Source: Thalassia testudinum
Taxonomy: Eukaryota; Streptophyta; Magnoliopsida; Alismatales; Hydrocharitaceae
NCBI GenBank assembly: GCA_037157565.1
Contig: JAZHRO010000062.1
Coordinates: 5,394,001 to 5,458,000, forward strand
Reading direction: 5' to 3'
DNA length: 64,000 nucleotides
In this document: in pieces, positions 1 through 10,860 of the stretch
Layout: every line of letters starts with the position of its first letter
Numbering within the stretch: the stretch's first letter is position 1
Translations under genes and position numbers: made by a program
Notes under the pieces: model-generated
Database searches by the model: none
Told to the model about the DNA's origin: nothing
Seen by the model: only the letters and a program-made list of their open reading frames with translations

Positions 1-2290
1 CCATTCATGAATATTAAAAATTTAAACCCTTACACATAGCAACTGAATTTATCATCTTTGGAGAATATATGTGTAGTCAGATATTTCAAAAAATAAAAAT
101 TGTATAGACAGGCTTAATAGATCCGCACACACCTTTTTGAGGTTCTTTATGTTCTTGAAAGAGAGGGTGATCCTGATGTAGTAGTGTTTGGAGGAAATTG
201 CCCGTGGTGATATTTGGAGAGAGCAGATTAAATACAAATGGAAATTATGCTTCAAAGGAATAAGAGATTTGTGGGTTTTACATATCCTTGACGAGGTCCT
301 AATGTATTGAAGTTGACCTAACAACAACAGTCTTACCTTGATATCTAGATGTGTAAGTATGAACTCCCCTAAAGATGGATCTAGTGTAAATCCATTTACA
401 CCATTCCCAATGCTCGACACTAGCTACATGAATAATTTAAAAAATTAGACCACAACACATTGGAAGATGTAGATTCCATCTACAGTGGGCATCACAAGGA
501 AAATGGATAGAAAGGGATCTTTCATGAATTATCACGCAAGAGCTCCCATACATGCAATAACTAGCTACTACCAATTGCCCAAATTCAACTTGTCATGAAA
601 ATCACTGAATTGTGAAGCAACTGATTCAAAACCAGCATACTAAATTTACAAATCTGAATCCACAAACTGCACTACATGAGAAATCGAGATAAAAGCACAC
701 GACATAAAGTTATAGTAAGTATGTGCATCTAAACAATAACTAATTTGAACATTAAAGAAATATTAGTATCTTGCAAAGGTACTAGGTTTTGACATGATTA
801 ATAGTAGTGGTGAGCAATAAATTAGTTTCAAATATAAGAAAGCTCTTCTTTCAAGAAATGCATATGTGCTCTAAAAGGTCAAGATTAAGAATAATCAGCC
901 TCGTCAATTAAAAATTAACCAAGAGGGGAGGAAATATCAAAAACCTAAAATAATGAACAATAATATCAAAAACATTTCTGTACGTCCAAAAAGAATCGAA
1001 GGCAATATTATGAAAGAACTTTCATGTAAGTTAGGTGAGTACTTTACATCCAAAAAAGATTTCAAGTTTACTTTCAAATTGGAAATTGGTCCACGATGTA
1101 GCTTTGAACTTTTCTCTTGAAATTATATGGTTCAAAATGGTGTCTTAGAAAATATAATTTAGCATATGAAAAGCAATAAATGCAAAAACTACTATGACTC
1201 TTGGAAAAAAGCTAAAATGATGATTAATGAACATTTATGGTAGTATGAGGCTAATTATATCTGAAAAAGCAACCATCTGGGCTTCAAAATCTTGTTAAAT
1301 CTAGAATTTGACTTCCTGATGGACATGGAAATCCCACAATAGAGAAAGGTTGTTTCTTAACTTCAAAATATAGAGACTTGCTAGGTTTAAATTATTTAAC
1401 TTTGGGTTACTTTCGATCAATTCCAATATATATCTAGATGGGTAACACCACGTCCCCAAGAATTAAGACCTGAACATTTCAGGTATGAATTAATGACCCT
1501 AGTCATGTTTACAACTACTAATGAATGCACATGATGTTCCTGTAGAATTGTTGATGCATGGCCATTTGTTTGTCAATGCAACTCGGCTAAAAATAGTCAA
1601 TACTCTGCATATTATAGTATGCTAACTTCTTAGAAGTTCATCAATAGACAAGAAACTGAAGGCCAATATTGACAAATTGACCTACTTAAGACTTGCATGT
1701 CAGTTCACAAGTATTGAGCAGAATTAGGAAAAACTAGAAATTACACTTGACATGGTTGAAATTTTAATGGAAGTTTTTTATATTATCAACATGGTTAAAA
1801 CTTTTGCTTGCTAACTAACAAAATTTACATAAGATTTTGGCAGAGTTTCAATATTCGTAAACATATAGGATGCATTACATGTGACAGAGTAACCACTACC
1901 TTCTTAGAAGCATAAGTCGTAATTTTTATCTCAAAGGCAAAGTTGAGGGTGCATCTATGTACGGAGATGCATAACTGGTCGGTGAAGCCATGAACCAATG
2001 ATTCTTCACCACCAGATTGTGGTAGCTAAATTGCAAATGTTCCTAACCATATAACAACATTGTAAAAATGGACTTGAATGAGAGGCTACCTTAGTAGACT
2101 AACGCCTGTTTATGTAACTGGGAGGTTCCAGAAGCTGTGAATTAAATTCTGCAAAAAGCTTAAGTAGCAAAAAAGGCTAGAAGATGGCATTAGCTCCGGT
2201 CCAGGTTTTATTACTTGTAATATATCTCCATTGTACTTCTTGAAATAGAAATATAATATAAACACATTCAATAATAACATTATCAAACAA
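1..2290. other. AT-rich sequence, no gene recognised
   Basis: This stretch is AT-rich with stops in all frames. The longest reading frame (about 122 codons, minus strand, 52-420) has no recognisable domain and no codon pattern I would trust. I see no LTR ends, primer site or tRNA-like boxes. It may be old transposon DNA or plain intergenic sequence. Confidence 0.6.
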
Positions 2291-2296
2291 ACATAA

Positions 2297-2860
2297 TGGG
2301 GAGGAGGAGGAGGAGGATGCGGAGGGCAGGAGGGAGTAGGGGAGGGGGGTCAGCAGGGGAGGAGGAGTTGGGGACGGCGAGGAGGAGGAGGGCCGGGGGG
2401 CGACGAGGAAGAGGAATACGAAGAGGAGAGGGTTAAGTAGGATGAGGAAGACGAGGAGGGCTGCGGGGAGGATGAAGAGGAGGGAGACGTGGAGGAGGAG
2501 GAGGACGACGACTACGACGAGGAGGTTTTCGTGGAGGAGGAGACCTGCGGGGAGGACGAAGAGGAGGGGGCGTGGACGAGGAGGACGTGGAGGAGGTTTT
2601 CGAGGAGGTGGATGGCTAAGGGGAGGATGAAGAGGAGGGGTGCGTGGACGAGGAAGACGAGGAGGAGGAGGAGGGCTAAGGGGCGGATGAAGAGGAGGAG
2701 GAGGACCGACAAGGAGGACGAAGGCGACGAGGCGGCGATGGGGGGAGGGGGAGAAGATAACGATGACGAGGAATCACTGGAGGTCAAGGAGGATGACGAC
2801 GATGATGAGGAGGAGCGGCGAGGAGGGGCAACGAGGAGGCACGAGGGTTTTCTGCAAAAA
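2297..2860. repeat. Purine-rich GGA/GAG/GAC low-complexity tract
   Basis: About 560 bases of irregular GGA, GAG and GAC triplets on the plus strand, nearly free of pyrimidine runs, ending in an A-run near 2856. Both strands read as open frames (Glu/Arg/Lys-rich on plus, Ser/Leu/Pro-rich on minus) only because the triplets lack stop codons. No conserved protein feature is visible, so it is listed as a repeat and not a gene. It may lie inside the DNA transposon whose end is at 3349. Confidence 0.8.
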
Positions 2861-2928
2861 AAAAAAAACAATGATGGGGAGGAGAGGGCCTGCCGGCGTG
2901 AATAGATCATGAACCTTTGTATTGCTTC

Positions 2929-3148
2929 AATTAGAAAGTGACATCAAAAGTCAAAGTAAATTTGGAAGCACTCACCCAATTTCCCTTGATGGTGATGTTA
3001 AAGGAGAAATTAAATCTTTTTGATTTTCCGTCACTTTAATTAGAAAGTAACGTCAAAAGTTAAGTAAATTTTAAAGCACATGCTTAAATTATTCCTATTG
3101 GTAGTGATGTCAGAGGAGGGAATTAGATTTCCTCGATTTCCCGTTGCT
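2929..3148. repeat. Two-copy imperfect tandem repeat, about 110-bp unit
   Basis: The decamer ATTAGAAAGT occurs at 2929 and again at 3039. The following bases match imperfectly in the same order: ACATCAAAAG or ACGTCAAAAG, then AAGTAAATTT, GGTGATGT or AGTGATGT, and a GATTTTCCG or GATTTCCCG end. Each unit ends with a short CGTCACTT or CGTTGCTT motif. Divergent tandem units of this kind are common just inside the ends of CACTA transposons, which fits the terminus at 3349. Confidence 0.65.
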
Positions 3149-3349
3149 TATTAGACAAAACAACGGTTATTATCGATATCCAGTTTGACCGCGAACGACA
3201 ATAATTGTTCTCCTCCTCAAGTGCTATAGTTGAATTTTGAAGATGGATTCATCGTCGGTTTACCTAAGAAACAACGGCAAAAATTTATCATCGTTGCTTT
3301 ATAAAATGATAGCAACTAACCGACGGTGAATGTCATATTTCTAGTAATG
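3149..3349 (+). mobile_element. CACTA (En/Spm)-like transposon terminus, partial
   Basis: Positions 3336-3349 read TATTTCTAGTAATG, one base from the outward CACTA-type terminus (the complement reads CATTACTAGAAATA; the family usually has CACTACTAGAAATA). Just inside are CGTCGGTTTACC near 3252 and its inverted partner AACCGACGG near 3318, with AACAACGG motifs between, as in CACTA subterminal regions. I could not find the opposite terminus upstream and no transposase is visible. The element is therefore truncated or non-autonomous. The left boundary is arbitrary. Confidence 0.5.
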
Positions 3350-3957
3350 AGTATTGCCTTTAATTCTCTCAAATTTTCAGCCTTGTTCTATTTTGAACTT
3401 CAAATTGCATATAAAAGTAAAGTTGTAGCCCTCAAAATAAACTTTTCAATGCAACTTGAATTACTCAATTTGGACTTAGAATGCAAAAGTTATGGCCAAA
3501 ATGGTAGACATGTGTCAGACTGTTATGAATTTCGAGATTAGGAGTAAGATTTGGTTTAAGTTTTGTTTTTCTAAGGGATATGACCTATTTTTGGCTAGCC
3601 ATATTGCATCAAAAATTAAGGCTCATGGATAGCCTCTAGGTTGGTTAATTAGGTTAAGTTATTAGGCTTGAGACTAAAGTCTAATTAACTCAAACCTTTT
3701 CTAGGTGAGCTCATTCTTTAATCTCCTATCTATAGGGCTCCAAATTGCTCCAAACCTGATACCTACACATGTCACACAAAAGACATCAAGGGACCAGATA
3801 TAAGTTTGGGTAAAATTGCAGAAAACCTAAACTTATGTAATATTTACAAAATGCACCTATATGACTAAACTGGCTTAACTAAATGTACTCTACCCTATTC
3901 AACCATTAGATTATCATTAGTTAGGCATAATTAATGTAAATATATATAGTAATATCA
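3350..3957 (-). mobile_element. Minus-strand gypsy LTR fragment
   Basis: Read on the minus strand, sequence starting at 3957 begins TGATATTAC directly after a polypurine tract (GACATGGGGGTA, complement of 3958-3969). That is the 3' UTR to 3' LTR arrangement of the other Athila-like elements here. The LTR runs down to about 3350, where the CACTA-like end interrupts it, so its far end and any target duplication are lost. It is AT-rich and has no coding content. Confidence 0.5.
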
Positions 3958-4259
3958 TACCCCCATGTCTATCTTTTGCTAGTCCTTGAGCAAAATAGAG
4001 ATTGACAAACTGAGAAAATAATATTTACACGAGAAACATAATTACGGGTTTTGAGCTGAATTCAAATTAAAAATCTCCAATCTCGATTTTTCACCAAAGC
4101 AAAGGAATTATACACAAAGCCTTAACGACAAAGACTCAATAGTTCTAAAGTATTAACTCAAATTTGGACCTCCCAAATCAAATCAGAAATCTTACTAGCC
4201 ATTGGACTTGAGTGGTCAAAGTGACTTTCTCTGACTAAGTTGACCCACCCAAGATTCGA
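3958..4259 (-). mobile_element. Polypurine tract and 3' untranslated region of a minus-strand Athila-like relic
   Basis: On the minus strand this contains GGACTAGCAAAAGATAGACA followed by TGGGGGTA. It closely matches the ends of elements B (19324-19350), D (33779-33808) and J (62921-62949), where GGACTAGCAA or GGACTAACAA precedes a G-run and the LTR. The rest is AT-rich untranslated sequence. It is an old 3' end, separated from its own pol. Confidence 0.6.
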
Positions 4260-4505
4260 ATCTAACAGACAACAGGCTCATAGGAAATTGCAGGGCACAA
4301 TGTACGTATGCAATCCTCATAGTAGGGGGACCTGAATTTCCCTAACTGCAATAACCAGAGAGTTTGCTTCCTTAGCCACCTGGACCTCTTGGATTCCACG
4401 TGTCCTGGCAACATTCTGTAACTCATTTGCTCTTTTGGTGAGATGAATCGAGGCATCAGAGTCAATGACCCATGGTCCTGGCCTCCTGTTGCTCCTCCTT
4501 ATCCA
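4260..4505 (-). pseudogene. Possible copia-type protease fragment
   Basis: A minus-strand frame over about 4505-4330 reads PWVIDSDASIHLT, resembling the copia protease motif W-x-x-D-S-G-A-x-x-H-x-T but with Asp in place of Gly. About 40 residues downstream are open before a stop. The minus-strand frame with a methionine (4465-4262) is a different frame and looks like a shadow. No zinc knuckle or integrase sequence adjoins it, so it is at most a short orphan fragment. A chance match is possible. Confidence 0.3.
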
Positions 4506-5079
4506 TCTAGAATAGAGAAACCAACTTTGACCTCATCTAAATTTTGCCTTTTTCATTACTAGAACGAACTCAAGTTGCGTGAGAGAAGGCTCATCATGCG
4601 AACAAGGGACAAATTATTCACTAGTGGTGAAAGAAGACTTATCACCCTCATCAACTTTAGGATACCCCTAATGCATGAAAAATTGCAAAAGAATAAGTTT
4701 TAAATTATGTCGTTACAATTGCAAAAATTCACGATCAAATAAATGTAATTGGATGTGAGTCCGGGTCGAACACAATGAGGCAAAACATGCTTTATTGATC
4801 ACTTAATTATAGCATTTTAGGTTTTTGTCACTTTTATAATTTTTCTATAAATTTTTATATAAGAAGAATGGAGTTGAGAAGATGGAGGCAATAATTTAGC
4901 GGTAACAAAGATAGCAAACAAAAAAGACTAGCACTTATCAAATGAAATCTTATTACAATAATTGAAAAACTAAAAAAAATACAGTAAAAGAAAGAGAAAA
5001 GATAAGAAAAATCTAGTCCATTGTTTGCTTGCTAGAGGCGGCCTTAAGAAAATGATGAGGCGTTCGAGATAGGGATCGA
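4506..5079. other. AT-rich remnant sequence before element A
   Basis: No gene is visible. The phrase GTCCGGGTCGAACACAATGA near 4759 resembles the U5 end or leader of gypsy LTRs, suggesting more minus-strand LTR debris, but I cannot define ends. The last bases, ATCGA at 5075-5079, flank the start of element A and match the bases after its far end. Confidence 0.4.
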
Positions 5080-6533
5080 TGATAACATCATCATCAGCCA
5101 TAACTAGCTTTAATTAATCAGAATCAATTGATAACTGCTCCTACATAACCGCCAGAGGGTCATAATTCACTGAATATCCTTTCTAAGAAGAGTGCATTAA
5201 ATCAAGGTTAAATCTGCAGTTTTAACAGTATATCATAAATGCAGAATAATCATGGGATTTCCTAGGGGTTAAATGAAGGTCAAATGAGCATTAAGGACTA
5301 ACAAGAGGGTTCATATAGATAGAAACGGGTTTTTGCACACTTCGAGAGTTAAAACAGCACCCGAAACCCTAATTTCAGACTTGCTTAAATAACAGAGGTT
5401 CTGGTCAGGATAAATTCCATCTAAATCTTCTAAAAATCATAGAAAAATATTCCATAAGGTTTGGTATCCTTGATTTGACCATTGGAACTCATTTTGACCT
5501 AAAATAGAGTCTCAGACAGGAAGTTGCCCTAATTTGGGTTTGTGTGTAAATTACCCAGTCAAAATTGTTCAAAACCAAAATTCAACTTCACCATCAGATT
5601 CCTTGGGTCCAAATTATATTTTTACCAAAATTTGGGTCCAATCAGAGATCATTTTGACCTAATTTGCATTTTAGTCCAGCCTGACTCTATTTCTCTTTCA
5701 ATCAACCCCTCAACTTTCCAAATAATTACAAAGACCCCCTAAGTTTGTCATCACCTTCACCAAGAAGCCCCTACCACCATTTCCATCTGAACGCATTGAA
5801 CCACTGACCTTCAATTAAGGCAAGCTCCCAGATTCCTCAATCAATCTCCTTTAAAATTGGAAGGAGCATTTCTCAGATGATTCCCGATCATCTGAGCCAC
5901 TTCTTGGACCGTGAATCTTAGCCAAAAGTTCAAGCAAACATTTGAAATTTTAGGGATTGCTTTCCTTGAAATTTTGAAGCTCGTCGAGCTTCCTCCCTTA
6001 TTTGCAGCAAGTCCTGAGGTCTATATAAGCTTCACTTGGACAGCCTCACCTCCTTAGCGAGTTTCTGGGCCACAAATCTCTTCCTTTCTCCGTCTTTGGC
6101 CTGCTCTAAGCTCCGCTCCAATGACCGTCCTCCCATGATCACCTTGCCTGCTGCCACGTACAATAGGTGGTAGGATCTTCTTCCCTACTTCAATCCGCAT
6201 CGCGCAATACCAACGCAGCGCTCTCTGACCTCCTCCTCGTCTTTGTTCTCCTTCCTGGAGTATTCCTCTTCTCTGGCACTGGTTCATCACGGCCGACACC
6301 TCCTTTGCATCCTCCTCGTCCACTAGCACCTCTTCTTGACTCCTCTTCATCTACTAATCACCCTAGCACCTCTGGACTTTGGTTTTGCTCACGAATCCGC
6401 CCGCCCCACCGTCATCTTCACCGTCTTCGTCGTACCTCCGGTGACCTCGACAAAGTGATACATGCCACCAAACCACCTGCCACCGACTCCTACACCATCT
6501 CCATGTCCATGTGAGAAAAACCCCTCAAGAAAT
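5080..6533 (+). repeat. 5' LTR of element A, 3' part deleted
   Basis: The LTR starts TGATAACATC and matches A's 3' LTR at 45184-46488 along its length, including the TATA box and the C-rich part after it. After AAGAAATTG at about 6526-6535 it passes straight into the primer-binding site, whereas the 3' copy continues for about 1,170 more bases (46489-47659). The end of the LTR has therefore been deleted, with a few shared bases (ATTG) at the join. The frame at 6167-6514 is LTR sequence and not a gene. Confidence 0.8.
6021..6030 (+). promoter_or_regulatory. LTR TATA box, element A
   Basis: CTATATAAGC lies in the middle of the LTR and is repeated in A's 3' LTR at 45975-45984. A closely similar CTATATAAGG is in the LTR of element J at 63711. 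The C-rich sequence after it fits a transcribed R/U5 region. Confidence 0.65.
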
Positions 6534-6551
6534 TGGCGCCGTTGCGGGGGA
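6534..6551 (+). other. Primer-binding site, element A
   Basis: TGGCGCCGTTGCGGGGGA directly follows the truncated LTR. It resembles the tRNA-Asp-complementary site I recall for Athila elements. B has TGGTGCCGTTGCGGGGGA and C has TGGCGCCGTTGCCGAGGA at the same place. It marks the start of minus-strand DNA synthesis and the LTR boundary. Confidence 0.8.
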
Positions 6552-7652
6552 GCAACGCGCAGTTTAATTTCACTGATTACAATTTTTGATTTGAATCTAA
6601 CTTGCTTTATCTGATTTGTTGTGGCTATGTAAGGTACATAGGAGAAGATTAGTTGCACGACAGCCACTCCAGGGGCAGAGAACCTCGTTTCCTTCTTCGT
6701 AAATCCCTATTTCTGGAAGGATTAAAAAAGGAAAAATCAATTAGGCCAACTTGCATTTTTTATTTAGAATTAATCACTTCTGAGTTGCCTAACTTGATCT
6801 ATTTAGAAATCCCTCTCCAGATTCCTGCACCTACTAGGAATTTAAGGTACTTAGGGCTACTCATCTTCTTGATTGAGCCCTAGGTGCCAAATTTGGAAGA
6901 AATTGATTGGACCAGAAAGAGCCAAATTAGGGTTTTCATCTTAGGGTTGAGAAACACATGTGCCTGAAATAACAAGAATTGTCTTGCCCGCATCATGTGC
7001 TACCTAAGCCCTTGCTTGAAGTTACCTAATCAAGGAGACCCTAAAATCAAGCTCTAATCATCCACTTGAATCTTAAAATTGGGACTTAATAACAAGGATA
7101 GGTTAGGTGAAGTTGATCCACCTTGTGGGTCAACCAATCTCAAATTAGGTCACCAAGCACAAATCAACTCTAAAGTTCAAGTGGAATTCTAAGCACCTCA
7201 ATTCAAGATTAAAATTTGGTAGACTTAAGAGGTCAAGTCGCTCATTCTGGTCTATTTGGGTCCGCGGTGACAAGGAAGGTCGAGTGGGGGAAACCCTGTA
7301 ATCCGTGGGGACGCTCTACCGTGTAGGGGTCTTTATGAGACTCTCCCTTCCTAGCTTCCCAATTACTTCTTGGGTGAGTGACTTTCTGATCAAGAGGTAT
7401 CATCCACCTCGAACCTCCTTAGTCATCCAAGCATATTTGGGTGCCTTGATTGGGTTCGTTAAACATTTTGTCCCTTATCTACTCTACTAGTGCCTGTTCG
7501 GGAGGAGGTCCTTAAGACCACCCTTAAGGCCTCTATTAGCTTTCCACTCTCGTCGAGGTCAATCCTCGACCCATTTGTTTGTGCAACTTCTCGATCAGAT
7601 CGATATCTCCTCCAACTCTTCTGTTTCTGAGCTTGAATCTCCACTCACAACC
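6552..7652 (+). other. Untranslated leader of element A
   Basis: Non-coding sequence between primer site and gag. The part at 7220-7470, with CTCTACCGTGTAGGGGTC and GGTATCATCC, is strongly conserved with the leaders of B (11821-12060) and C (minus strand, 41575-41800). Such conservation outside coding sequence suggests an RNA function, for example packaging or dimerisation; that is inference. Confidence 0.65.
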
Positions 7653-9086
7653 ATGGAATAATAGGAAGAAGAACCCGACCTTCAGCATCAATTCGATGAC
7701 CTCAGATATCTAGTCCATGCATACATCAACCCACCGCAGCACCTTTAAATGCGAGATCACTACAATCTCGCTGCAGTGGAAATCGAGCCTAGAGTATAAA
7801 TCCCTGCGAGAGGACCTGAGGTAGAGCTCAAGCCAAGTATGCTTCACATGATCTCGAAATTCCATGACTTGAACTCTGAGGATCTCTTCCAGCATCTAGC
7901 CCAGACCTTCAGGCCATCTATACAAAATCGAGATGGCTTACTCATGAAAATGTTCTCCTTCTCTCTCTTGGATAAAGCCGGTGATTGGTTTTAGACTTTG
8001 ACTCATCCAATCACCACTTGTGGAGATCTTCAGACTGGATTCTTACAAAAATTCTTTCCCATTGGTTGGACGACCTCTATGTCGCATCAGATCATGCACT
8101 TCTCGCAAGGAGCAAAAGAACCTCTTCATGAGGCATGGGACCATTTTCTAGATCTCATGCGCAAGTGTCCCCATCACGGAGTTCCAAAATGGGAACACGT
8201 CCAGTCTTTTTACCATGGGCTCCGTGACAATATCAAGCTCTTTGTCAATGCAACCTGTGGTTGTAGCATCATGGGTCGGCATGAAGACACGATTTGGGAA
8301 ATTCTCGAGAACATGTGCGAGAACTCTCTAAACAATGAGTAATTGGGTGTGTATGACCAGATGACCACCCATGCATTAGAAAATAATTGGGGGGGTACAC
8401 GAGACCTGAGGACTTTCCGCACCCGTCGATCTGGAACTGGTGGCCAGTCGTTTGGATAAGGTCTTGATTATTGAGAAGAAGGTGGACGAATTGACTCGAC
8501 ACTGGCAGAGAGCCACCTCATCACACCAAAACCCATTTGCGCAATCGCCCTTTGGTAGGGAGGCTGTGCATAACATCTATCACCACTCTTCTGAAGGAAG
8601 GGACCCATATCCACCCTCGTCTGATTACATACTCGGAGGACACTCCGAAACCTCCTGCTCAAGTTGGGGGAACTCTGAACCCTCGTATTCTGACTTTTGT
8701 GGAGTTCCTTAGACCTGTGAGGATCTCCACGCCATCCAGAATAATCCATTCTCAAACACTTATAACCCTGGATGGTGCAATCATCCCAAATTTACGTGGT
8801 CGGGAAATAACCCAAATCCAAGATCTCAATTCCAACCCCAACCACAAGCTCCACGACCTTATCAGCCTGTTCAACCAAGGCCTAATCCAAATTTCCAATT
8901 CGGGCCACCTAAGGAAGACCAAATGTCTTTGATTCTTCAAACTCTAGTTGACATGCAAAAAACACAAAGAAGAGATCATAGAGGTTCACAATCAATTGGC
9001 CCAGCTGACAAATGCTCGCCAGCCTGGCGCACTTCCCTCCCAACCTCTGCCAAATCCAAACAACATGTCGACTCAACAACACATGG
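7653..9086 (+). pseudogene. gag: Gag of element A, 5' part, broken
   Basis: The frame opens with ATG at 7653 but meets TAA and TAG two codons later. It then shows the Gag sequence shared with B and C: MRDHYNLAAVEIEP, KFHDLNSED, MKMFSFSLLDKAGDWF, the open part 7998-8342 with FLQKFFPIG, HEAWDHFLDLMRKCPHHGVPKWE, SFYHGLRD and FVNATCG, then ENMCENSLNNE. From about 8340 on, stops and frameshifts accumulate in the proline-rich C-terminal half (8537-8932). The sequence stops at 9086 because B is inserted there, and it resumes at 22234. Athila Gag forms the virus-like particle; this copy cannot be made. Confidence 0.8.
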
Positions 9087-10319
9087 TGAATTGATGAGAA
9101 CCTCATCATGAACCCTAACTAGATTACTTTGATCTAATAAAATGAATAAAAGCTCCTACATAACCTAAAGGAAGGCATAATTCAAGGGATTACTGATTTG
9201 AAAAGAGAACATGAAACAAGGGGTAAAACTGCAATTTTACTATTGCAGTGCATCAACGGGATTTCTAAAGGTCTAGACATAGGTTAATTGGAATTAATAA
9301 GAGAAGGGATGGTTTAGTCAGAAAAGAGTTATTGTGAAATTTAAGAATTAAATGACATTCTGTAATCCTAAAATAAATCCACTTAAATTCACAAGGTTTC
9401 AGCCAAGATAAAAATCATTTAAACCCTCTAAAATTCATGGAAAATATCCCCTAGGGTATAGAACCTTCAATTTGGACTTTGGAACCTGTTTTGACCTAGA
9501 TTGGGGACCAAGCCCAATATTTGACATAATTTGGATTTTTGTGCAAAATATCTAGCTAAACGAGGTCAAACCTAAAATCCAACTTCACCCTTGGATTCTT
9601 TAGGTCCAAATTAGGTTTGTACCAAAATTTGGACCTATGGGAAGGTTATCTTGACCTACTTTGCAAATTGGTCCACCCAATTACATTCTGACCCTTAACT
9701 TTTGAAAACCCTTGCAAATACCCCCTCAACTTCTTCATCACTTTCTTCATTTTGGTCCCTGCAACCGCAGGCGACTTTGCGAGTGGGATTTCTCCTCGTT
9801 TCCATGGGGAGTTGCTCCCAGATTTAAAAGGGGAGCTCTCTGCGAAGCCCCCTACCGCATGAGCAGCTCCCCATACTTTGAATCGCCCCATACCTCTCAT
9901 GCGAACGCTCGAGAGGTATGGGTCTTGCTCCAATCTATCCCAGGTTGCGCGGAACATCTTCGCGCACGACTCCAATCTACCAATTGAAGCCGCAACCCCT
10001 TGCAGCTTCATAATCAGAGGGAGCACCTATTGCTGCAGCACGTGCAAAGGGGGGTGGGACATTTAGTCCCACCTCAGAAGTCCTGAAGTGGGCACTGCGG
10101 CATAAATTGAAAAAGTGTCAGGGGCTTATCGCCTCCTGACAAGGGGTGAGGTCCCCTCGCCCACTCACTCTCCTCGTTCGTGACCCACACCTCCACGGAC
10201 CTGGCTGCCTGACTTGGCTACTCGTGCACTCCTCGCGCACCACCCACGCCGGTGCACCTGGTCCCGAGCACGCATACCCGACCCGATAACCCAAGAAGGC
10301 TCTGGGAGAGCTGTCCTGA

Positions 10320-10860
10320 GAGCGAAATAGAGAGAGAGACGCGGGGAGGGTAGGGGTTAGGTTTTGCCTCTGTGTGCGCAGGGAAGAACAGGAAGGAGAT
10401 GTGGGGAAGAGGAAGAGAGGAAGAGGAATATATGAAGGAAGGAGAAGACGTAGAGAAAGAGAAAAAGAAAGGAGCAAGAAGAAGCAGCTACGGAGAAGAA
10501 GAGAAAGAGGAAGGAGACTGCAGAGGCTAAGGAAGAAGGAGCTGAAGACTTAGCCGCAGATAGCCAAGGAAGAAGGAGACGTAGAAGAAAAAGAAGGCAA
10601 GAAGGAGGCACAGTAGCTCAAGAAGAGAAGAAGAAGTCAAGGAGGCAGTCGCAGAGAAAGAGAAGAAGAAAGAAGAAGGAATTGCAGCAGAGAGGAAAGA
10701 AGAAGAAGACAAAAAAGAAGAATCACTGTGGCAATCTGCAAGATAAGCCGTCTGATTCACAGAATCAGACGTCTGAGAAAAGAAAGACAGAGAAAGAAAG
10801 AAGGAAAAGGGTGCGGCCAAGAAGAGAAAAGAAAAGCAAGAAAGAGAGGAAGGGAGAAAC
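10320..10860 (+). repeat. Purine-rich GAA/GGA block in the B 5' LTR
   Basis: About 540 bases of almost pure A and G, rich in GAAGAAG and GAAGGA. It recurs at the same place in B's 3' LTR (21420-21965) and in solo LTR E (37200-37760). In C's LTR the corresponding strand is pyrimidine-rich (42850-43110, minus-strand element). It sits near the LTR end, before the primer site, so it would be in the leader RNA. Confidence 0.85.
10750..10770 (+). other. Perfect 9-bp stem hairpin in the B-family LTR
   Basis: GTCTGATTC (10750-10758) and GAATCAGAC (10762-10770) are exact inverted repeats around a 3-base loop (ACA). It recurs at 21859-21879 with loop ATA, and at 37593-37613 where one pair becomes a G-U wobble. 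Confidence 0.8.

Noticed and set aside
52..420. 122-codon minus frame
   Set aside because: No domain and no codon signal, in AT-rich sequence.
2442..2910. Overlapping open frames in the GGA-rich tract
   Set aside because: They exist because the repeat has no stop codons in several frames on both strands; composition is pure low complexity.
6167..6514. 115-codon frame similar to one at 46250-46579
   Set aside because: The similarity is because both are copies of the same LTR; changes between them do not favour silent sites as far as I can see.
10357..10820. Hydrophobic minus-strand frames in the purine block
   Set aside because: The same artefact: complement of GAA repeats read as Leu/Phe/Ser.
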